Shown: in pieces, positions 49,249 through 62,403 of the stretch
Position numbering within the stretch: position 1 is the first letter of the stretch
Layout: every line of letters starts with the position of its first letter
Source of the DNA: Stenotrophomonas oahuensis
GTDB lineage: Bacteria; Pseudomonadota; Gammaproteobacteria; Xanthomonadales; Xanthomonadaceae
Assembly (NCBI RefSeq): GCF_031834595.1
Contig: NZ_CP115541.1
Span: 2,412,501-2,476,500, forward strand
Direction: 5' to 3'
Length of the DNA: 64,000 nucleotides
Made by a program: the position numbers and the translations under genes
Notes under the pieces: generated by a model
Told to the model about the DNA's origin: nothing
Seen by the model: only the letters and a program-made list of their open reading frames with translations
Database searches by the model: none

Positions 49249-50324
49249 GCGCCTCTGAACGTCCGGTCCTGATCATGGCCGGTGGCACCGGCGGTCATAT
49301 CTTCCCCGGCCTGGCCGTGGCCCGGGTGCTGCGCGCGCGTGGCATTCCGGTGACTTGGCTGGGCAGCGACGGGGGCATGGAAACCCGTCTGGTGCCGCAG
49401 CACGACATCCACATCGACACGCTGGCAATCAGTGGCCTGCGTGGCAAGGGCAAGCTGGCGCTGTTGTCCGCGCCGGGCCGCCTGCTGCGCGCCATCCGAC
49501 GCGCCGGCTTCCTGATCCGCGACCGCCAGCCGCGCGCGGTGATCGCCTTCGGCGGCTTTGCCTCCGGCCCGGGCGGTCTGGCCGCGCGCCTGCATGGCCT
49601 GCCGCTGCTGGTGCACGAACAGAACCGTGCGCCGGGGCTGACCAACCGCATTCTGTCGCGCTTCGCGCGGCGCGTGCTGACCGGCTTCCCGGGCAGCTTC
49701 GCCACCCGCGAAGAGCCGGTCGGCAACCCGGTGCGTGCCGAAATCGCCGCCATCGCGCCGCCGCAGGAACGTCTGGCCGGTCGCAGTGGTCCGCTGCGCC
49801 TGCTGGTGCTGGGCGGCAGCCAGGGTGCGCGCGCATTGAACAACGCCGTGCCCAAGGCGCTGGCCGCGCTCGGCAGCGAGGTCGCCGTGCAGGTCCGCCA
49901 CCAGAGTGGCGAGAGGCTGCACGCCGAAGCCCTGCAGGCCTACGCCGACAACGGGGTCAGCGCCGACGTGCAGCCGTTCATCGCCGACATGGCCGACGCC
50001 TTCAGCTGGGCCGACCTGGTGGTGTGCCGTTCCGGTGCCTCCACCCTGGCCGAGCTGTGTGCGGTGGGCGTGGGCAGCGTGCTGGTGCCGTTCGCCGCCG
50101 CCGTCGATGACCACCAGACCCGTAACGCCGAATACCTGGTCGAGCGCGACGCCGCCGTGCTGCTGAAGCAGGACGACACCCTGGCCGCGCGCCTGCCGGA
50201 CGTCCTGCGTGACCTGTCAGCCGATTCCGGCCGCCGCATGCAGATGGCGCAAGCCGCGCGTGCGCTGGCCAAGGTCGATGCCGCTGAGCGCATCGCCGAC
50301 ATCATTCTTGAGGAAGCCAAATGA
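49245..50324 (+). CDS. murG: UDP-GlcNAc:lipid I N-acetylglucosaminyltransferase MurG
   Basis: GT28 enzyme that makes lipid II at the inner face of the membrane. 359 residues. [14 protein letters not shown] with His18, the acceptor-side loop, a membrane-association patch, and the C-terminal donor domain with [14 protein letters not shown] and [40 protein letters not shown]. The stop is inside an ATGA that opens a 13-codon ORF leading into murC. Confidence 0.97.
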   Translation: MSASERPVLIMAGGTGGHIFPGLAVARVLRARGIPVTWLGSDGGMETRLVPQHDIHIDTLAISGLRGKGKLALLSAPGRLLRAIRRAGFLIRDRQPRAVIAFGGFASGPGGLAARLHGLPLLVHEQNRAPGLTNRILSRFARRVLTGFPGSFATREEPVGNPVRAEIAAIAPPQERLAGRSGPLRLLVLGGSQGARALNNAVPKALAALGSEVAVQVRHQSGERLHAEALQAYADNGVSADVQPFIADMADAFSWADLVVCRSGASTLAELCAVGVGSVLVPFAAAVDDHQTRNAEYLVERDAAVLLKQDDTLAARLPDVLRDLSADSGRRMQMAQAARALAKVDAAERIADIILEEAK

Positions 50325-50362
50325 ACACCGTTACCCGCATGTGCCCGCGAGGCCGCGCATGA
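50321..50362 (+). CDS. 13-codon ORF bridging murG and murC (candidate coupling peptide)
   Basis: ATG overlaps the murG stop (ATGA) and the TGA overlaps the murC ATG (ATGA), so it fills the 34-base gap exactly. Encoded peptide [21 protein letters not shown] lies 6 bases before its start, whereas murC itself has only a weak GAGG. It would let ribosomes finishing murG continue to murC. Function as a peptide is not implied. Confidence 0.45.
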   Translation: MNTVTRMCPRGRA

Positions 50363-51795
50363 TCCGTCGCCTGCACGACACCAATGACCTGGTCCGCGCG
50401 TTCCCGCGCGTGCACTTCGTCGGCATCGGCGGCACCGGCATGAGCGGTATCGCCGAGGTGATGCTGACCCTGGGCTATGAAGTGTCCGGCTCCGACAACG
50501 CCGACAACGCGGCCACCCGCCGTCTGGCCGGGCTGGGCGCGCGCGTCATGCGCGGCCATTCGGCCGCCAACGTCCTCGGCACCGACTGCGTGGTGGTCTC
50601 AAGCGCGATCCGTGAAGACAACCCCGAGCTGATGGAAGCGCGCAGCCAGCGCATTCCGATCATGCCGCGCGCGGCCATGCTTGCCGAGCTGATGCGCTTC
50701 CGCCGCGGCATCGCCGTGGCCGGCACCCATGGCAAGACCACCACCACCAGCCTGACCGCAGCGGTGCTGAGCGAAGGTGGGTTGGACCCGACCTTCGTGA
50801 TCGGTGGCCAGTTGCTGGCTGCCGGTGCCAACGCCAAGCTCGGCGGTGGCCAGTGGCTGGTGGCCGAAGCCGATGAAAGCGACGGCAGCTTCCTGCGCCT
50901 GAACCCGCTGGTCTCGGTGATCACCAACATCGATGCCGATCACCTGGAAAACTACGGCAACGACTTCGCGCGAGTGCAGGCGGCGTTTGCGGAATTCCTG
51001 CAGCGCCTGCCGTTCTACGGCTTGGCGGTGCTGTGCATCGACGACCCGGAAGTGGCCGCGCTGGCCGCGCAGACCCCGCGCCACGTGATGAGCTACGGCA
51101 TGAGCCCGCAGGCGGACGTGCGCGCTGAAAACGTGGTGCAGGAAGGTTCGCGCATGCGCTTCACCCTGCGCCTGCCGCAGGGCACCAGCCAGGAAGTGGT
51201 GCTGGCGCTGCCGGGCAAGCACAACGTGCTCAATGCGCTGGCCGCCGCTGCGGTGGGCTGGCAGCTGGGCGTGGCCCCGGATGCGATCGCGCGCGCGCTG
51301 GCCGGCTTCGCCGGTGTCGGCCGCCGCTTCAATGATCTCGGCGAAGTCACCACTGACGCCGGTGCCAAGGTCCGCATCATCGACGACTACGGCCACCACC
51401 CCAGCGAACTGGAAGCGGTGTTCGCCGCGGCCCGTGGCGGCTGGCCGGACCAGCGCCTGGTGGTGGCGTTCCAGCCGCACCGTTACAGCCGCACCCGCGA
51501 CCAGTTCGACAAGTTCGCCGCAGTGCTGTCCAGCGTCGACGCGCTGGTGCTGTGCCAGGTCTACCCGGCCGGCGAGGACCCGATTGCCGGGGCCGACTCG
51601 CATGCGCTGGCACGTGCGATCCGCGCGCGTGGCCGCAGCGAACCGGTGGTGGTGGGCAAGCCCGCCGAGCTGGCCAGCGTGCTGCCCGACGTGCTGCAGG
51701 ACGGCGACCTGCTGCTGATGATGGGCGCGGGCGACATCGGCGCGATGGCCACCCATCTGGCGGTGGAAGGCTTCAAGAGCGAGGGCCAGGCATGA
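50359..51795 (+). CDS. murC: UDP-MurNAc:L-alanine ligase MurC
   Basis: First stem-peptide ligase. 478 residues. [28 protein letters not shown] near the N-terminus, ATP loop GTHGKTTTT from residue 122, [35 protein letters not shown]. The ATG at 50359 matches the family length; upstream frame is the murG 3' end. Overlaps ddl by 4 bases. Confidence 0.97.
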   Translation: MIRRLHDTNDLVRAFPRVHFVGIGGTGMSGIAEVMLTLGYEVSGSDNADNAATRRLAGLGARVMRGHSAANVLGTDCVVVSSAIREDNPELMEARSQRIPIMPRAAMLAELMRFRRGIAVAGTHGKTTTTSLTAAVLSEGGLDPTFVIGGQLLAAGANAKLGGGQWLVAEADESDGSFLRLNPLVSVITNIDADHLENYGNDFARVQAAFAEFLQRLPFYGLAVLCIDDPEVAALAAQTPRHVMSYGMSPQADVRAENVVQEGSRMRFTLRLPQGTSQEVVLALPGKHNVLNALAAAAVGWQLGVAPDAIARALAGFAGVGRRFNDLGEVTTDAGAKVRIIDDYGHHPSELEAVFAAARGGWPDQRLVVAFQPHRYSRTRDQFDKFAAVLSSVDALVLCQVYPAGEDPIAGADSHALARAIRARGRSEPVVVGKPAELASVLPDVLQDGDLLLMMGAGDIGAMATHLAVEGFKSEGQA

Positions 51796-52769
51796 GCATC
51801 TTCGACTTCCCCGCGCTGCGCACCCGCAACCCGGCCGACTTCGGTCGCGTGGCCGTGCTGCTCGGTGGCACCTCCAGCGAACGCGAGGTGTCGCTGGACT
51901 CCGGCCGCAATGTGATCGAAGCGCTGCGCGCGCGGGGCGTCGACGCCACCGCCGTGGACGGCATTCCGGCGCTGGCCCGGGCGCTGGTGGAAAAGCGCTT
52001 CGACCGCGTCTTCAACATCCTGCACGGCCACAACGGTGGTGGTGAGGACGGCATCGTGCAGGGCCTGATGGAAGCCTTCGGCGTGCCGTACACCGGCTCG
52101 GACGTGCTCGGCTCGGCGCTGGGCATGGACAAGATCCGCACCAAGCAGGTATGGCTGTCGGTCGGTTTACCCACCCCGCAGTACCGGAAGGTCACTGCTG
52201 AAACCGTGCATGCGCAGGCGCGCGAGCTCGGTCTGCCGGTGGTGGTGAAGCCCGCCAACGAAGGCTCCAGCGTCGGCATCAGCCGGGTCATGGACGAGGC
52301 CGGTCTGGACGAAGCCGTGGCGCTGGCCTCGCGCTACGACGGCCAGCTGCTGATGGAGCAGATGGTGGTCGGCGACGAACTCACCGTGGGCATCCTCGGT
52401 GACGTCGCGCTGCCGTCGATCCGCATCGTGCCCAAGGGCCAGTGGTACGACTACAACGCCAAGTATGTGGCCGACGACACCCAGTACCTGTGCCCGGGCC
52501 TGGAAGGCGAGGACGAAGCCGAGATCCGCCGGCTCGCGCTGGCCGCATTCCAGGCCGCCGGTTGCCGTGGCTGGGGCCGCGTGGACGTGATGCGCGACCG
52601 CGCAAGCGGCCGCCTGTACCTGCTGGAAGTGAACACCGCGCCGGGCATGACCAGCCATTCGCTGGTGCCCAAGGCGGCGGGGCAGGTCGGCATCGGTTTC
52701 GAGGAACTGGTCTGGCGCGTGCTGGAACAGACCCTGCCGCAGCACAACCAGGAGAGCCGCCACGCATGA
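51792..52769 (+). CDS. ddl: D-alanine:D-alanine ligase
   Basis: ATP-grasp enzyme making the terminal dipeptide. 325 residues. [89 protein letters not shown] and [19 protein letters not shown] are all family blocks. Located inside the dcw cluster, so this is the DdlB type. The ORF's longer upstream frame reads through murC and was discarded. Confidence 0.97.
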   Translation: MSIFDFPALRTRNPADFGRVAVLLGGTSSEREVSLDSGRNVIEALRARGVDATAVDGIPALARALVEKRFDRVFNILHGHNGGGEDGIVQGLMEAFGVPYTGSDVLGSALGMDKIRTKQVWLSVGLPTPQYRKVTAETVHAQARELGLPVVVKPANEGSSVGISRVMDEAGLDEAVALASRYDGQLLMEQMVVGDELTVGILGDVALPSIRIVPKGQWYDYNAKYVADDTQYLCPGLEGEDEAEIRRLALAAFQAAGCRGWGRVDVMRDRASGRLYLLEVNTAPGMTSHSLVPKAAGQVGIGFEELVWRVLEQTLPQHNQESRHA

Positions 52770-53509
52770 ACGCGGTGCTGCGCATCTTCGTCTGGTTGCT
52801 GGCCCTTTCGCTGGTGGCGCTGCCCGTGGTGGCGGTGCTCAACGGCTGGGTCGCGGCCGAGCGTTGGCCGCTGGCCAAGCTGCGCGTGCACGGTGAGTTC
52901 AAGCGGGTGCCAGCCGAAAAGCTGCAACAGGTGGTGCTGCCGTATGCGCAGGCCGGGTTCTTCGCGGTCAAGCTGCAGGACGCGCAGGACGCGATCGAGC
53001 AGCTGCCGTGGGTGGAAAGCGCGCAGGTGCGCAAGCAGTGGCCTGATGTGCTGGAAATCACCCTGGTCGAGCACAAGCCGTTTGCCCGCTGGGGCAAGGA
53101 CCGGCTGCTGTCCGAGCAGGGCAAGCTGTTTGCCACGCCCAAGCAGCTGCAGGACCTGAAGCTGCCCAACCTTGACGGTCCGGATACCCAGACCCAGGAA
53201 GTGGTGGCGCTGTACAACGAGTCGCGTGCGCTGTTTGCGCCGACCGGGCTGGATGTCACCCGGGTCAGCATGGACGCACGTGGCAGCTGGTCGCTGCAGC
53301 TGAGCAACGGCACTGAAGTGGTGGTCGGCCGCGACGACGCCCGCTCGCGCCTGCAGCGCTTCGTGCGCGTGCTGCCGCAGCTGGCCAACCAGAGCGCGCC
53401 GATCGAGCGCGCCGACCTTCGCTATACCAATGGTTTCACGCTGAGCTGGGGTACCCCGGTTCCGGCCGCGCCGGCCAATGCGGCGCAGAACACGCAGGAC
53501 AGGACATGA
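52766..53509 (+). CDS. ftsQ: Cell division protein FtsQ
   Basis: Bitopic divisome protein that links early and late components. 247 residues. One transmembrane helix near the N-terminus (residues 4-26), POTRA domain about 35-105 ([19 protein letters not shown]... [30 protein letters not shown]), then the FtsQ C-terminal beta domain. Overlaps ddl and ftsA by 4 bases. Confidence 0.95.
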   Translation: MNAVLRIFVWLLALSLVALPVVAVLNGWVAAERWPLAKLRVHGEFKRVPAEKLQQVVLPYAQAGFFAVKLQDAQDAIEQLPWVESAQVRKQWPDVLEITLVEHKPFARWGKDRLLSEQGKLFATPKQLQDLKLPNLDGPDTQTQEVVALYNESRALFAPTGLDVTRVSMDARGSWSLQLSNGTEVVVGRDDARSRLQRFVRVLPQLANQSAPIERADLRYTNGFTLSWGTPVPAAPANAAQNTQDRT

Positions 53510-54741
53510 ATCGCAAGGGTGACAAATCGCTGATCGTCGGGCTCGATATCGGCACCTCCAAGGTGGTGGCGCTGGTGGGCGAGTATTCGCCCGGCAATCC
53601 CATCGAGGTGATCGGCATCGGCTCGCACGAGTCGCGCGGACTCAAGCGCGGTGTGGTGGTGGACATCGAATCGACCGTGCAGTCGATCCAGCGCGCGGTC
53701 GAAGAGGCCGAGCTGATGGCCGGCTGCGAGATCCGCTCGGTGTACGCATCCATCTCCGGCAACCACGTGCAGTGCAAGAACTCGCCGGGGATCGTGCCGA
53801 TCCGCGACGGCGAAGTGACCTGGGGCGACCTCGATCGCGTACTGGACGCAGCCAAGGCCGTGGCCATCCCGGCAGACCAGAAAATCCTGCATGCCATCCC
53901 GCGCGAATATGTGCTGGATGACTCGCAGGAAGGCATCCGCAACCCGGTCGGCATGACCGGCGTGCGCCTGGAAGTGCACGCCCACCTGGTGGTGTGCGCG
54001 CAGTCGGCCGCGGCCAACATCAGCAAGTGCGTGCAGCGCTGCGGCCTGCAGGTGGACGACCTGGTGCTGTCCTCGCTGGCCTCCAGCGTGGCTGTGCTGA
54101 CCGCCGACGAGCGCGAGCTGGGCGTGGTGCTGGTCGACATGGGCGCGGGCACCACCGACCTGGCGGTGTTCGTGCAGGGCGCGATCTGCCACACGGCGTC
54201 GCTGCCGATCGCCGGTGACCACGTCACCAACGACATCGCGCACATGCTGCGCACGCCGACCCCGGAAGCCGAGCAGATCAAGGTGCGCTACGCCTGCGCC
54301 CTGGCCCAGCTGGCCACCGCCGAGGAAAGCATCCAGGTGCCCAGCGTCGGCGACCGTCCGCCGCGCCGCATGCCGCGCCATTCGCTGGCGCAGGCGGTGC
54401 AGGGGCGCTACGAGGAAATTTTTGAAATGGTCCAGGCCGAGCTGCGTCGCTCCGGCTTCGAGGAACTGGTGCGTGCAGGCATGGTGCTCACCGGCGGTGC
54501 CTCGAAGATGGAAGGCGTGGTCGAGCTGGCCGAGGAAATGCTGCAGATGCCGGTTCGCGTCGGTATTCCGCAGCACGTCACCGGACTGGGTGAAGTGGTC
54601 GGTAACCCGGTTCATGCCACGGGCGTGGGGCTGCTGCTGATGGGCAGCCAGATTGAACATCCGCGTCGCCCATCGCTGCCGACCGGTCGTGCCGGCAGTC
54701 TCTTCAACAAAGTCAAAACCTGGTTCCGCGGCGAATTCTGA
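53506..54741 (+). CDS. ftsA: Cell division protein FtsA
   Basis: Actin-like membrane tether of the Z ring. 411 residues. IVGLDIGTSKVVALVGEY phosphate loop, SHS2/1C insert (SHESRGLKRGVVVDIE), VVLVDMGAGTTDLAVF, GMVLTGGASKMEGVVELAEEML, and a C-terminal amphipathic membrane-targeting helix (SLFNKVKTWFRGEF). Overlaps ftsQ; ftsZ follows after a 178-base leader. Confidence 0.97.
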   Translation: MNRKGDKSLIVGLDIGTSKVVALVGEYSPGNPIEVIGIGSHESRGLKRGVVVDIESTVQSIQRAVEEAELMAGCEIRSVYASISGNHVQCKNSPGIVPIRDGEVTWGDLDRVLDAAKAVAIPADQKILHAIPREYVLDDSQEGIRNPVGMTGVRLEVHAHLVVCAQSAAANISKCVQRCGLQVDDLVLSSLASSVAVLTADERELGVVLVDMGAGTTDLAVFVQGAICHTASLPIAGDHVTNDIAHMLRTPTPEAEQIKVRYACALAQLATAEESIQVPSVGDRPPRRMPRHSLAQAVQGRYEEIFEMVQAELRRSGFEELVRAGMVLTGGASKMEGVVELAEEMLQMPVRVGIPQHVTGLGEVVGNPVHATGVGLLLMGSQIEHPRRPSLPTGRAGSLFNKVKTWFRGEF

Positions 54742-54919
54742 TTCCAGCTGACAGCCGCATCACTGCAACACCGGCAACATCGCTTCATCGCAACTCACCT
54801 GATGAGCCCCCGCTCTGAAGGACATACCTAAAACTACCGCCGCAATGGCGGCGTGGCACGAAGGGCAGGACGCCCATGAAGACCACGCCAATAGAAGCGG
54901 TTACAACGAGGACACGGAC
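54742..54919 (+). promoter_or_regulatory. ftsA-ftsZ intergenic leader
   Basis: The 178-base space before ftsZ, unusual in a cluster otherwise overlapping, suggests a separate promoter or control point for ftsZ. A CCGCC-GCAAT-GGCGG hairpin lies at about 54839-54853 and a GAGGACAC sits before the ftsZ ATG. I cannot pick a clear -35/-10. Confidence 0.35.
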
Positions 54920-56143
<1,224 letters not shown>

Positions 56144-56194
56144 GCGTTGCACGCCGGGGACTTGTCCGCCCCGGTAAGCATCGCCATGTCCCTG

Positions 56195-56222
56195 ACTGCC
56201 GGGCCTGGATGGGCCCGGCAGT
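56195..56222 (+). terminator. Hairpin after ftsZ
   Basis: ACTGCCGGGCC and GGCCCGGCAGT, 11-bp stem, 6-base loop, about 50 bases after the ftsZ stop and 120 before lpxC. A T-run is lacking. Confidence 0.55.
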
Positions 56223-56343
56223 TCGCAGTTCCGTCGTTCTGACCCCGGGTCGGAGCGCACCCCGTTCAGAAAGGGGTGGCGGTACTGCGTGTTATTCTTG
56301 TTTGTCATTGTCGCGCTGACAGCGCGCTACCCGGTCGACCCCC

Positions 56344-57249
56344 ATGATTCCGCAACGCACTCTCAAGAACACGATCCGCGCCACCGGCGTTGGCCTGCAC
56401 AGCGGTGACAAGGTCTACATGACCCTGCGCCCGGCTCCGGTCAACCATGGCATCGTGTTCCGTCGCGTGGACCTGGACCCGGTCGTCGAAGTCCCGGCCC
56501 GTGCCGACCTGGTCACCGAAGTGACCCTGTGCACCGGCCTGACCTGCAACAACGCCAAGATCCAGACCGTGGAACACCTGATGTCGGCGCTGGCCGGCCT
56601 GGGTGTCGACAACATCATCGTGGAGCTGTCCTCGGCCGAACTGCCGATCATGGACGGTTCCTCCGGTCCGTTCGTGTTCCTGCTGCAGTCCGCCGGCATC
56701 GCCGAGCAGGATGCGCCCAAGCGCTTCATCCGCGTGCTCAAGCCGGTGGAAGTCACCGAAGGCGACAAGGTCGCCCGCTTCACCCCGTATGAAGGCTACA
56801 AGCTGGGCTTCACCATCCAGTTTGACCACCCGATGATTCCGGCCAAGCAGTCGCGCGCGGAGATCGATTTCTCCACCGCCGCCTATACCAAGGAAATCTC
56901 GCGCGCCCGTACCTTCGGTTTCATGCGCGACCTGGAATACATGCGCGAGCGCAATCTGGGCCTGGGCGGTTCGATGGACAACGCCATCGTGCTGGACGAG
57001 TTCCGCGTGCTCAACGAAGACGGCCTGCGTTACGCCGACGAATTCGTGCGCCACAAGATTCTTGATGCGATCGGCGATCTTTACCTCGCCGGTGCGCAGG
57101 TGCTGGGTGCGTATGAGGGCTTCAAGTCCGGCCATGCGCTCAACAACAAGCTGGTGCGTGCCCTGCTGGCCGACGTCACCGCCTGGGAGTGGGTCAACGC
57201 CGCGGCCGATCCGGCCCCGGTGGTGTACGGTGTTCCGGCCTACGCCTGA
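56344..57249 (+). CDS. lpxC: UDP-3-O-acyl-N-acetylglucosamine deacetylase LpxC
   Basis: Zinc hydrolase committing to lipid A synthesis. 301 residues. [34 protein letters not shown] with His78, [14 protein letters not shown], and [14 protein letters not shown] with His237 and Asp241 as remaining zinc ligands; the His265-type catalytic base is within [15 protein letters not shown]. Follows ftsZ by 200 bases, the normal order. Confidence 0.98.
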   Translation: MIPQRTLKNTIRATGVGLHSGDKVYMTLRPAPVNHGIVFRRVDLDPVVEVPARADLVTEVTLCTGLTCNNAKIQTVEHLMSALAGLGVDNIIVELSSAELPIMDGSSGPFVFLLQSAGIAEQDAPKRFIRVLKPVEVTEGDKVARFTPYEGYKLGFTIQFDHPMIPAKQSRAEIDFSTAAYTKEISRARTFGFMRDLEYMRERNLGLGGSMDNAIVLDEFRVLNEDGLRYADEFVRHKILDAIGDLYLAGAQVLGAYEGFKSGHALNNKLVRALLADVTAWEWVNAAADPAPVVYGVPAYA

Positions 57250-57277
57250 CGCCAAACCATTGATTTGACAGGTAAAC

Positions 57278-57300
57278 GAACGGCGCTCACTGCGCCGTTC
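57278..57300 (+). terminator. Terminator after lpxC
   Basis: GAACGGCGC-TCACT-GCGCCGTTC stem with a following CGCGTTTCT, 28 bases past the lpxC stop. The rest of the gap to dciA (to 57525) is relatively AT-rich (57400-57425) with no gene visible. Confidence 0.7.
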
Positions 57301-57525
57301 CGCGTTTCTGGGCCGCGCGCGCCGTGAAGCTCACGTCAATGAACCGTGACCGGACCGTCGTCACTTTTTTGTGAACCCGATCCAGTTGCGGGGTAAAAAT
57401 AACGCAAATTTAATAAAAGACTAACGACTGGGCAGCCAAGCGCGGCTACGATGGCCGCCGGCTCCTCGAAATGTTTCACGGCTTCGTGACACGGATCGGG
57501 GAAGGAGCGGGATGCTCCGATGCAG

Positions 57526-57966
57526 TCAGGACTTCGATCCCTTGGGGTCCTGGAAGCAAGCCAAAGCGTCGCGTAGCCCTTGGTGCGTGGCGGCTGAAAC
57601 TGCGTGGGGGCCATTCCTGTTGTCGATCGCTGGGGAGCGTGGAGGAGGGGCAAGCGCAGTCTTGATGGTCACCTTGGTGACTTTCAGCCCGATGGAACGG
57701 GCCGCGTCGATCAACTCGCGTTCGGCAAGCCGCAGCTTGGCATGCCAGACCGGGGACTCGACGAGAAAAACGAGGTGCTCGCCGTTCACATTCGCCAGCC
57801 GGCAACGGGTGGCCAGGGTGGGCGGCAAATGGGGGCGCAACTGACGGTCCAGCGCGTCGAGCCAGAGGGCACGACGCAGCGGGTTGCCGGTTTTGTCTTC
57901 CATGACCGCTTCCAGCGCCGGTTTGGGCGCAGAAGGGGAACGGGCACTGGATTTCGGCTCAGACAT
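57526..57966 (-). CDS. dciA: DUF721/DciA family replicative helicase loader
   Basis: 146 residues. The N-terminal half has the DUF721 core: NPLRRALWLDALDRQLRPHLPPTLATRCRLANVNGEHLVFLVESPVWHAKLRLAERELIDAARSIGLKVTKVTIK. DciA is the ancestral loader of DnaB in bacteria that lack DnaC/DnaI. Its position between lpxC and secA is conserved in gammaproteobacteria such as Pseudomonas. It is divergent from the M23 gene with 12 bases between starts. Confidence 0.9.
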   Translation of the reverse strand: MSEPKSSARSPSAPKPALEAVMEDKTGNPLRRALWLDALDRQLRPHLPPTLATRCRLANVNGEHLVFLVESPVWHAKLRLAERELIDAARSIGLKVTKVTIKTALAPPPRSPAIDNRNGPHAVSAATHQGLRDALACFQDPKGSKS

Positions 57967-57978
57967 GAAAACTCACTG

Positions 57979-58929
57979 ATGGCATTCAAAAAGATCGTAA
58001 TCAAAACGCGTGAAGGACAGGCCAAAACGCCCATCGCGCGTCTGCGGTTCTACTTCGAGGACCGCCCCCGTGCCCTGCTTGGCAGCGTGCTCGGGCTGGG
58101 CTGCCTGATCGGCTTCGGTGCCGGTCTGGGCGGCAGCATGTTCAATGATTCGCGCCTGCACGCCAAGGTGGCGCAGCAGGAGCTGGAACTGGCACAGGCC
58201 CGCAAGGACGCCCAGACCCAGGTCAATGCGCTGGCCGCCCGCATGGGCGAGCTGCAGGCGCAGGCCACCCGGCTCAATGCGCTCGGCGAACGCCTCACCC
58301 AGATGGGCAAGCTGGAAGACGGCGAATTCGACTTCAACGAGACCCCCGGCCTCGGTGAAGGTGAACCCGGTCCGACCCAGGACATCCCGGCCAGCGCGGT
58401 CAACAGCGACTTACAGGTGCTGGAGCAGCGTTTCGCTGCTTCAGGCCGCCAGTTGTCGGTGATGGAATCGCTGATGTTCGACCACCAGGTGCAGCAGGAT
58501 GCCGTGCCGGGCCGCATGCCGATCCGCAACAGCTACATCACCTCCGGCTTCGGCGGCCGCAACGACCCGTTCGGTCGCGGTCGCGGCAACCATAAGGGCA
58601 TCGACTTCCATGCCAAGGTCGGCGACCCGGTCATGGCCGTGGCCGATGGCGTGGTCAGCTTCTCCGGGGTCAAGGGCGGCTACGGCAACGTGGTCGACGT
58701 CGACCACGGCAACGGCTATGTGACCCGCTACGCGCACAACTCGCGTCTGGTGGTGAAGGCCGGTGACCTGGTCCGTGCCGGCCAGGAAGTGGCCAAGGCC
58801 GGTTCCACCGGTCGTTCCACCGGTGCCCACGTCCACTTTGAAGTGTGGGAGCGTGGCAACGTGGTCAATCCGCGCAAGTTCCTGGGTGATGGCGGCAACA
58901 CCCCGGTCGGCCGGGTGTCGCGCGGCTGA
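57979..58929 (+). CDS. M23 family metallopeptidase (LysM-less, membrane-anchored)
   Basis: 316 residues. One N-terminal transmembrane segment (about residues 33-52, LLGSVLGLGCLIGFGAGLGG), a coiled-coil region (60-115), then an M23 domain with HKGIDF (His205, Asp209) and HVHFEVW (His284, His286), all zinc and catalytic positions of an active LytM-type endopeptidase. Commonly found upstream of secA in this lineage. Divergent from dciA; a 4-codon ORF ATGAAAACTCACTGA precedes and overlaps the start. Confidence 0.88.
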   Translation: MAFKKIVIKTREGQAKTPIARLRFYFEDRPRALLGSVLGLGCLIGFGAGLGGSMFNDSRLHAKVAQQELELAQARKDAQTQVNALAARMGELQAQATRLNALGERLTQMGKLEDGEFDFNETPGLGEGEPGPTQDIPASAVNSDLQVLEQRFAASGRQLSVMESLMFDHQVQQDAVPGRMPIRNSYITSGFGGRNDPFGRGRGNHKGIDFHAKVGDPVMAVADGVVSFSGVKGGYGNVVDVDHGNGYVTRYAHNSRLVVKAGDLVRAGQEVAKAGSTGRSTGAHVHFEVWERGNVVNPRKFLGDGGNTPVGRVSRG

Positions 58930-59000
58930 GTGCGACGAACGGGCCGGGGGAGGTTGAAACGCGACACCCCCGTCCCAAGCTACAATAAGTGTTGCCATAG

Positions 59001-59021
59001 ACAGGGCGCAGTGCGCCCTGT
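59001..59021 (+). terminator. Hairpin between the M23 gene and secA
   Basis: ACAGGGCGC-AGT-GCGCCCTGT followed by TTCGTTT, 72 bases past the M23 stop and 70 before secA. Looks like a working terminator; a TACAAT at 58980 precedes it and could instead be a -10 for a secA leader. Confidence 0.6.
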
Positions 59022-59090
59022 TTCGTTTGCGGTGTGCAGCTTCTGCGGAAGCGCCGCCGTTGGGGCGTCTCATTCCAACCGGTTCCTTCA

Positions 59091-61820
<2,730 letters not shown>

Positions 61821-61821
61821 T

Positions 61822-61852
61822 CAAAAAAACCCCGCTTCGGCGGGGTTTTTTG
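61822..61852 (+). terminator. Intrinsic terminator after secA
   Basis: AAAAAAACCCCGC-TTCG-GCGGGGTTTTTT: a stem with a UUCG tetraloop, A-rich lead and T-run, immediately after the secA stop. Likely bidirectional. Confidence 0.95.
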
Positions 61853-61906
61853 TGCGCTGGTGTTGGATTCATGCGAACAGCCCTCGGTTTACGGCCTTCG
61901 TGGTTT

Positions 61907-62010
61907 GGCGGGTCGGGGTGGGTTTGCGGGACACGCCGTAAACCCATCCATGGGGGCTCGTAGAAAACATCCATGTTTTCTACGGTCCCGCAAACCCACC
62001 CCGACCCACC
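61907..62010 (+). repeat. Nested palindromic repeat, copy 5 (CATCCATG core)
   Basis: Same orientation and nearly the same 62-base interior as copy 1 (one difference), but different outer arms (GGCGGGTCGGGGTGGGTTTG and its complement). Flanking sequence just past the right arm (TTCGACAGGTGGTCGG...ATCAACA) also resembles that after copy 1. Confidence 0.78.
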
Positions 62011-62077
62011 TTCGACAGGTGGTCGGTGGCCACGGAAAAATCAACATCAAGATGGCCACGCTCGAAATGGTGGCGCT

Positions 62078-62150
62078 GGTAGCGTCGGTCGACAGACGAC
62101 GGCCGTGAACGGCTCAACGTTCCATAACGCATGGAACCCAAATCGCAGCC
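62078..62150 (+). repeat. Short repeat R2, copy b
   Basis: GGTAGCGTCGGTCGACAGAC, ATAACGCATG and CCCAAATC blocks in the same order and spacing as at 14755-14830. The rest of the gap to the autotransporter (62151-62403) holds no recognisable feature apart from the ribosome binding site. Confidence 0.55.
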
Positions 62151-62403
62151 GCTTCTCCAATCTGCACTGAAATGTGACCGGCAGCACATTTCAGCGCCCC
62201 TCACCCTTTCCCCACACCCAATCCAGAATTTCCCGACCCCGATCACACATCGCATCACCACCCCCAAGGTGGCAGCATCGCCACCGAGGCGGTACGCTTG
62301 CATTCCCTGCACCCGGACCGGGGGTCCGTTGCGGGTGTTGCCGCGCCGGAGGCACCACGGGGAGTGGGCACCGCGCCTTTCGAGTCGCAAAACAAGGAGT
62401 TTC

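Noticed and set aside
57965..57979. A 4-codon ORF (ATG to TGA) overlapping the M23 start
   Set aside because: Too short to argue for; likely chance, though TGATG coupling is possible.
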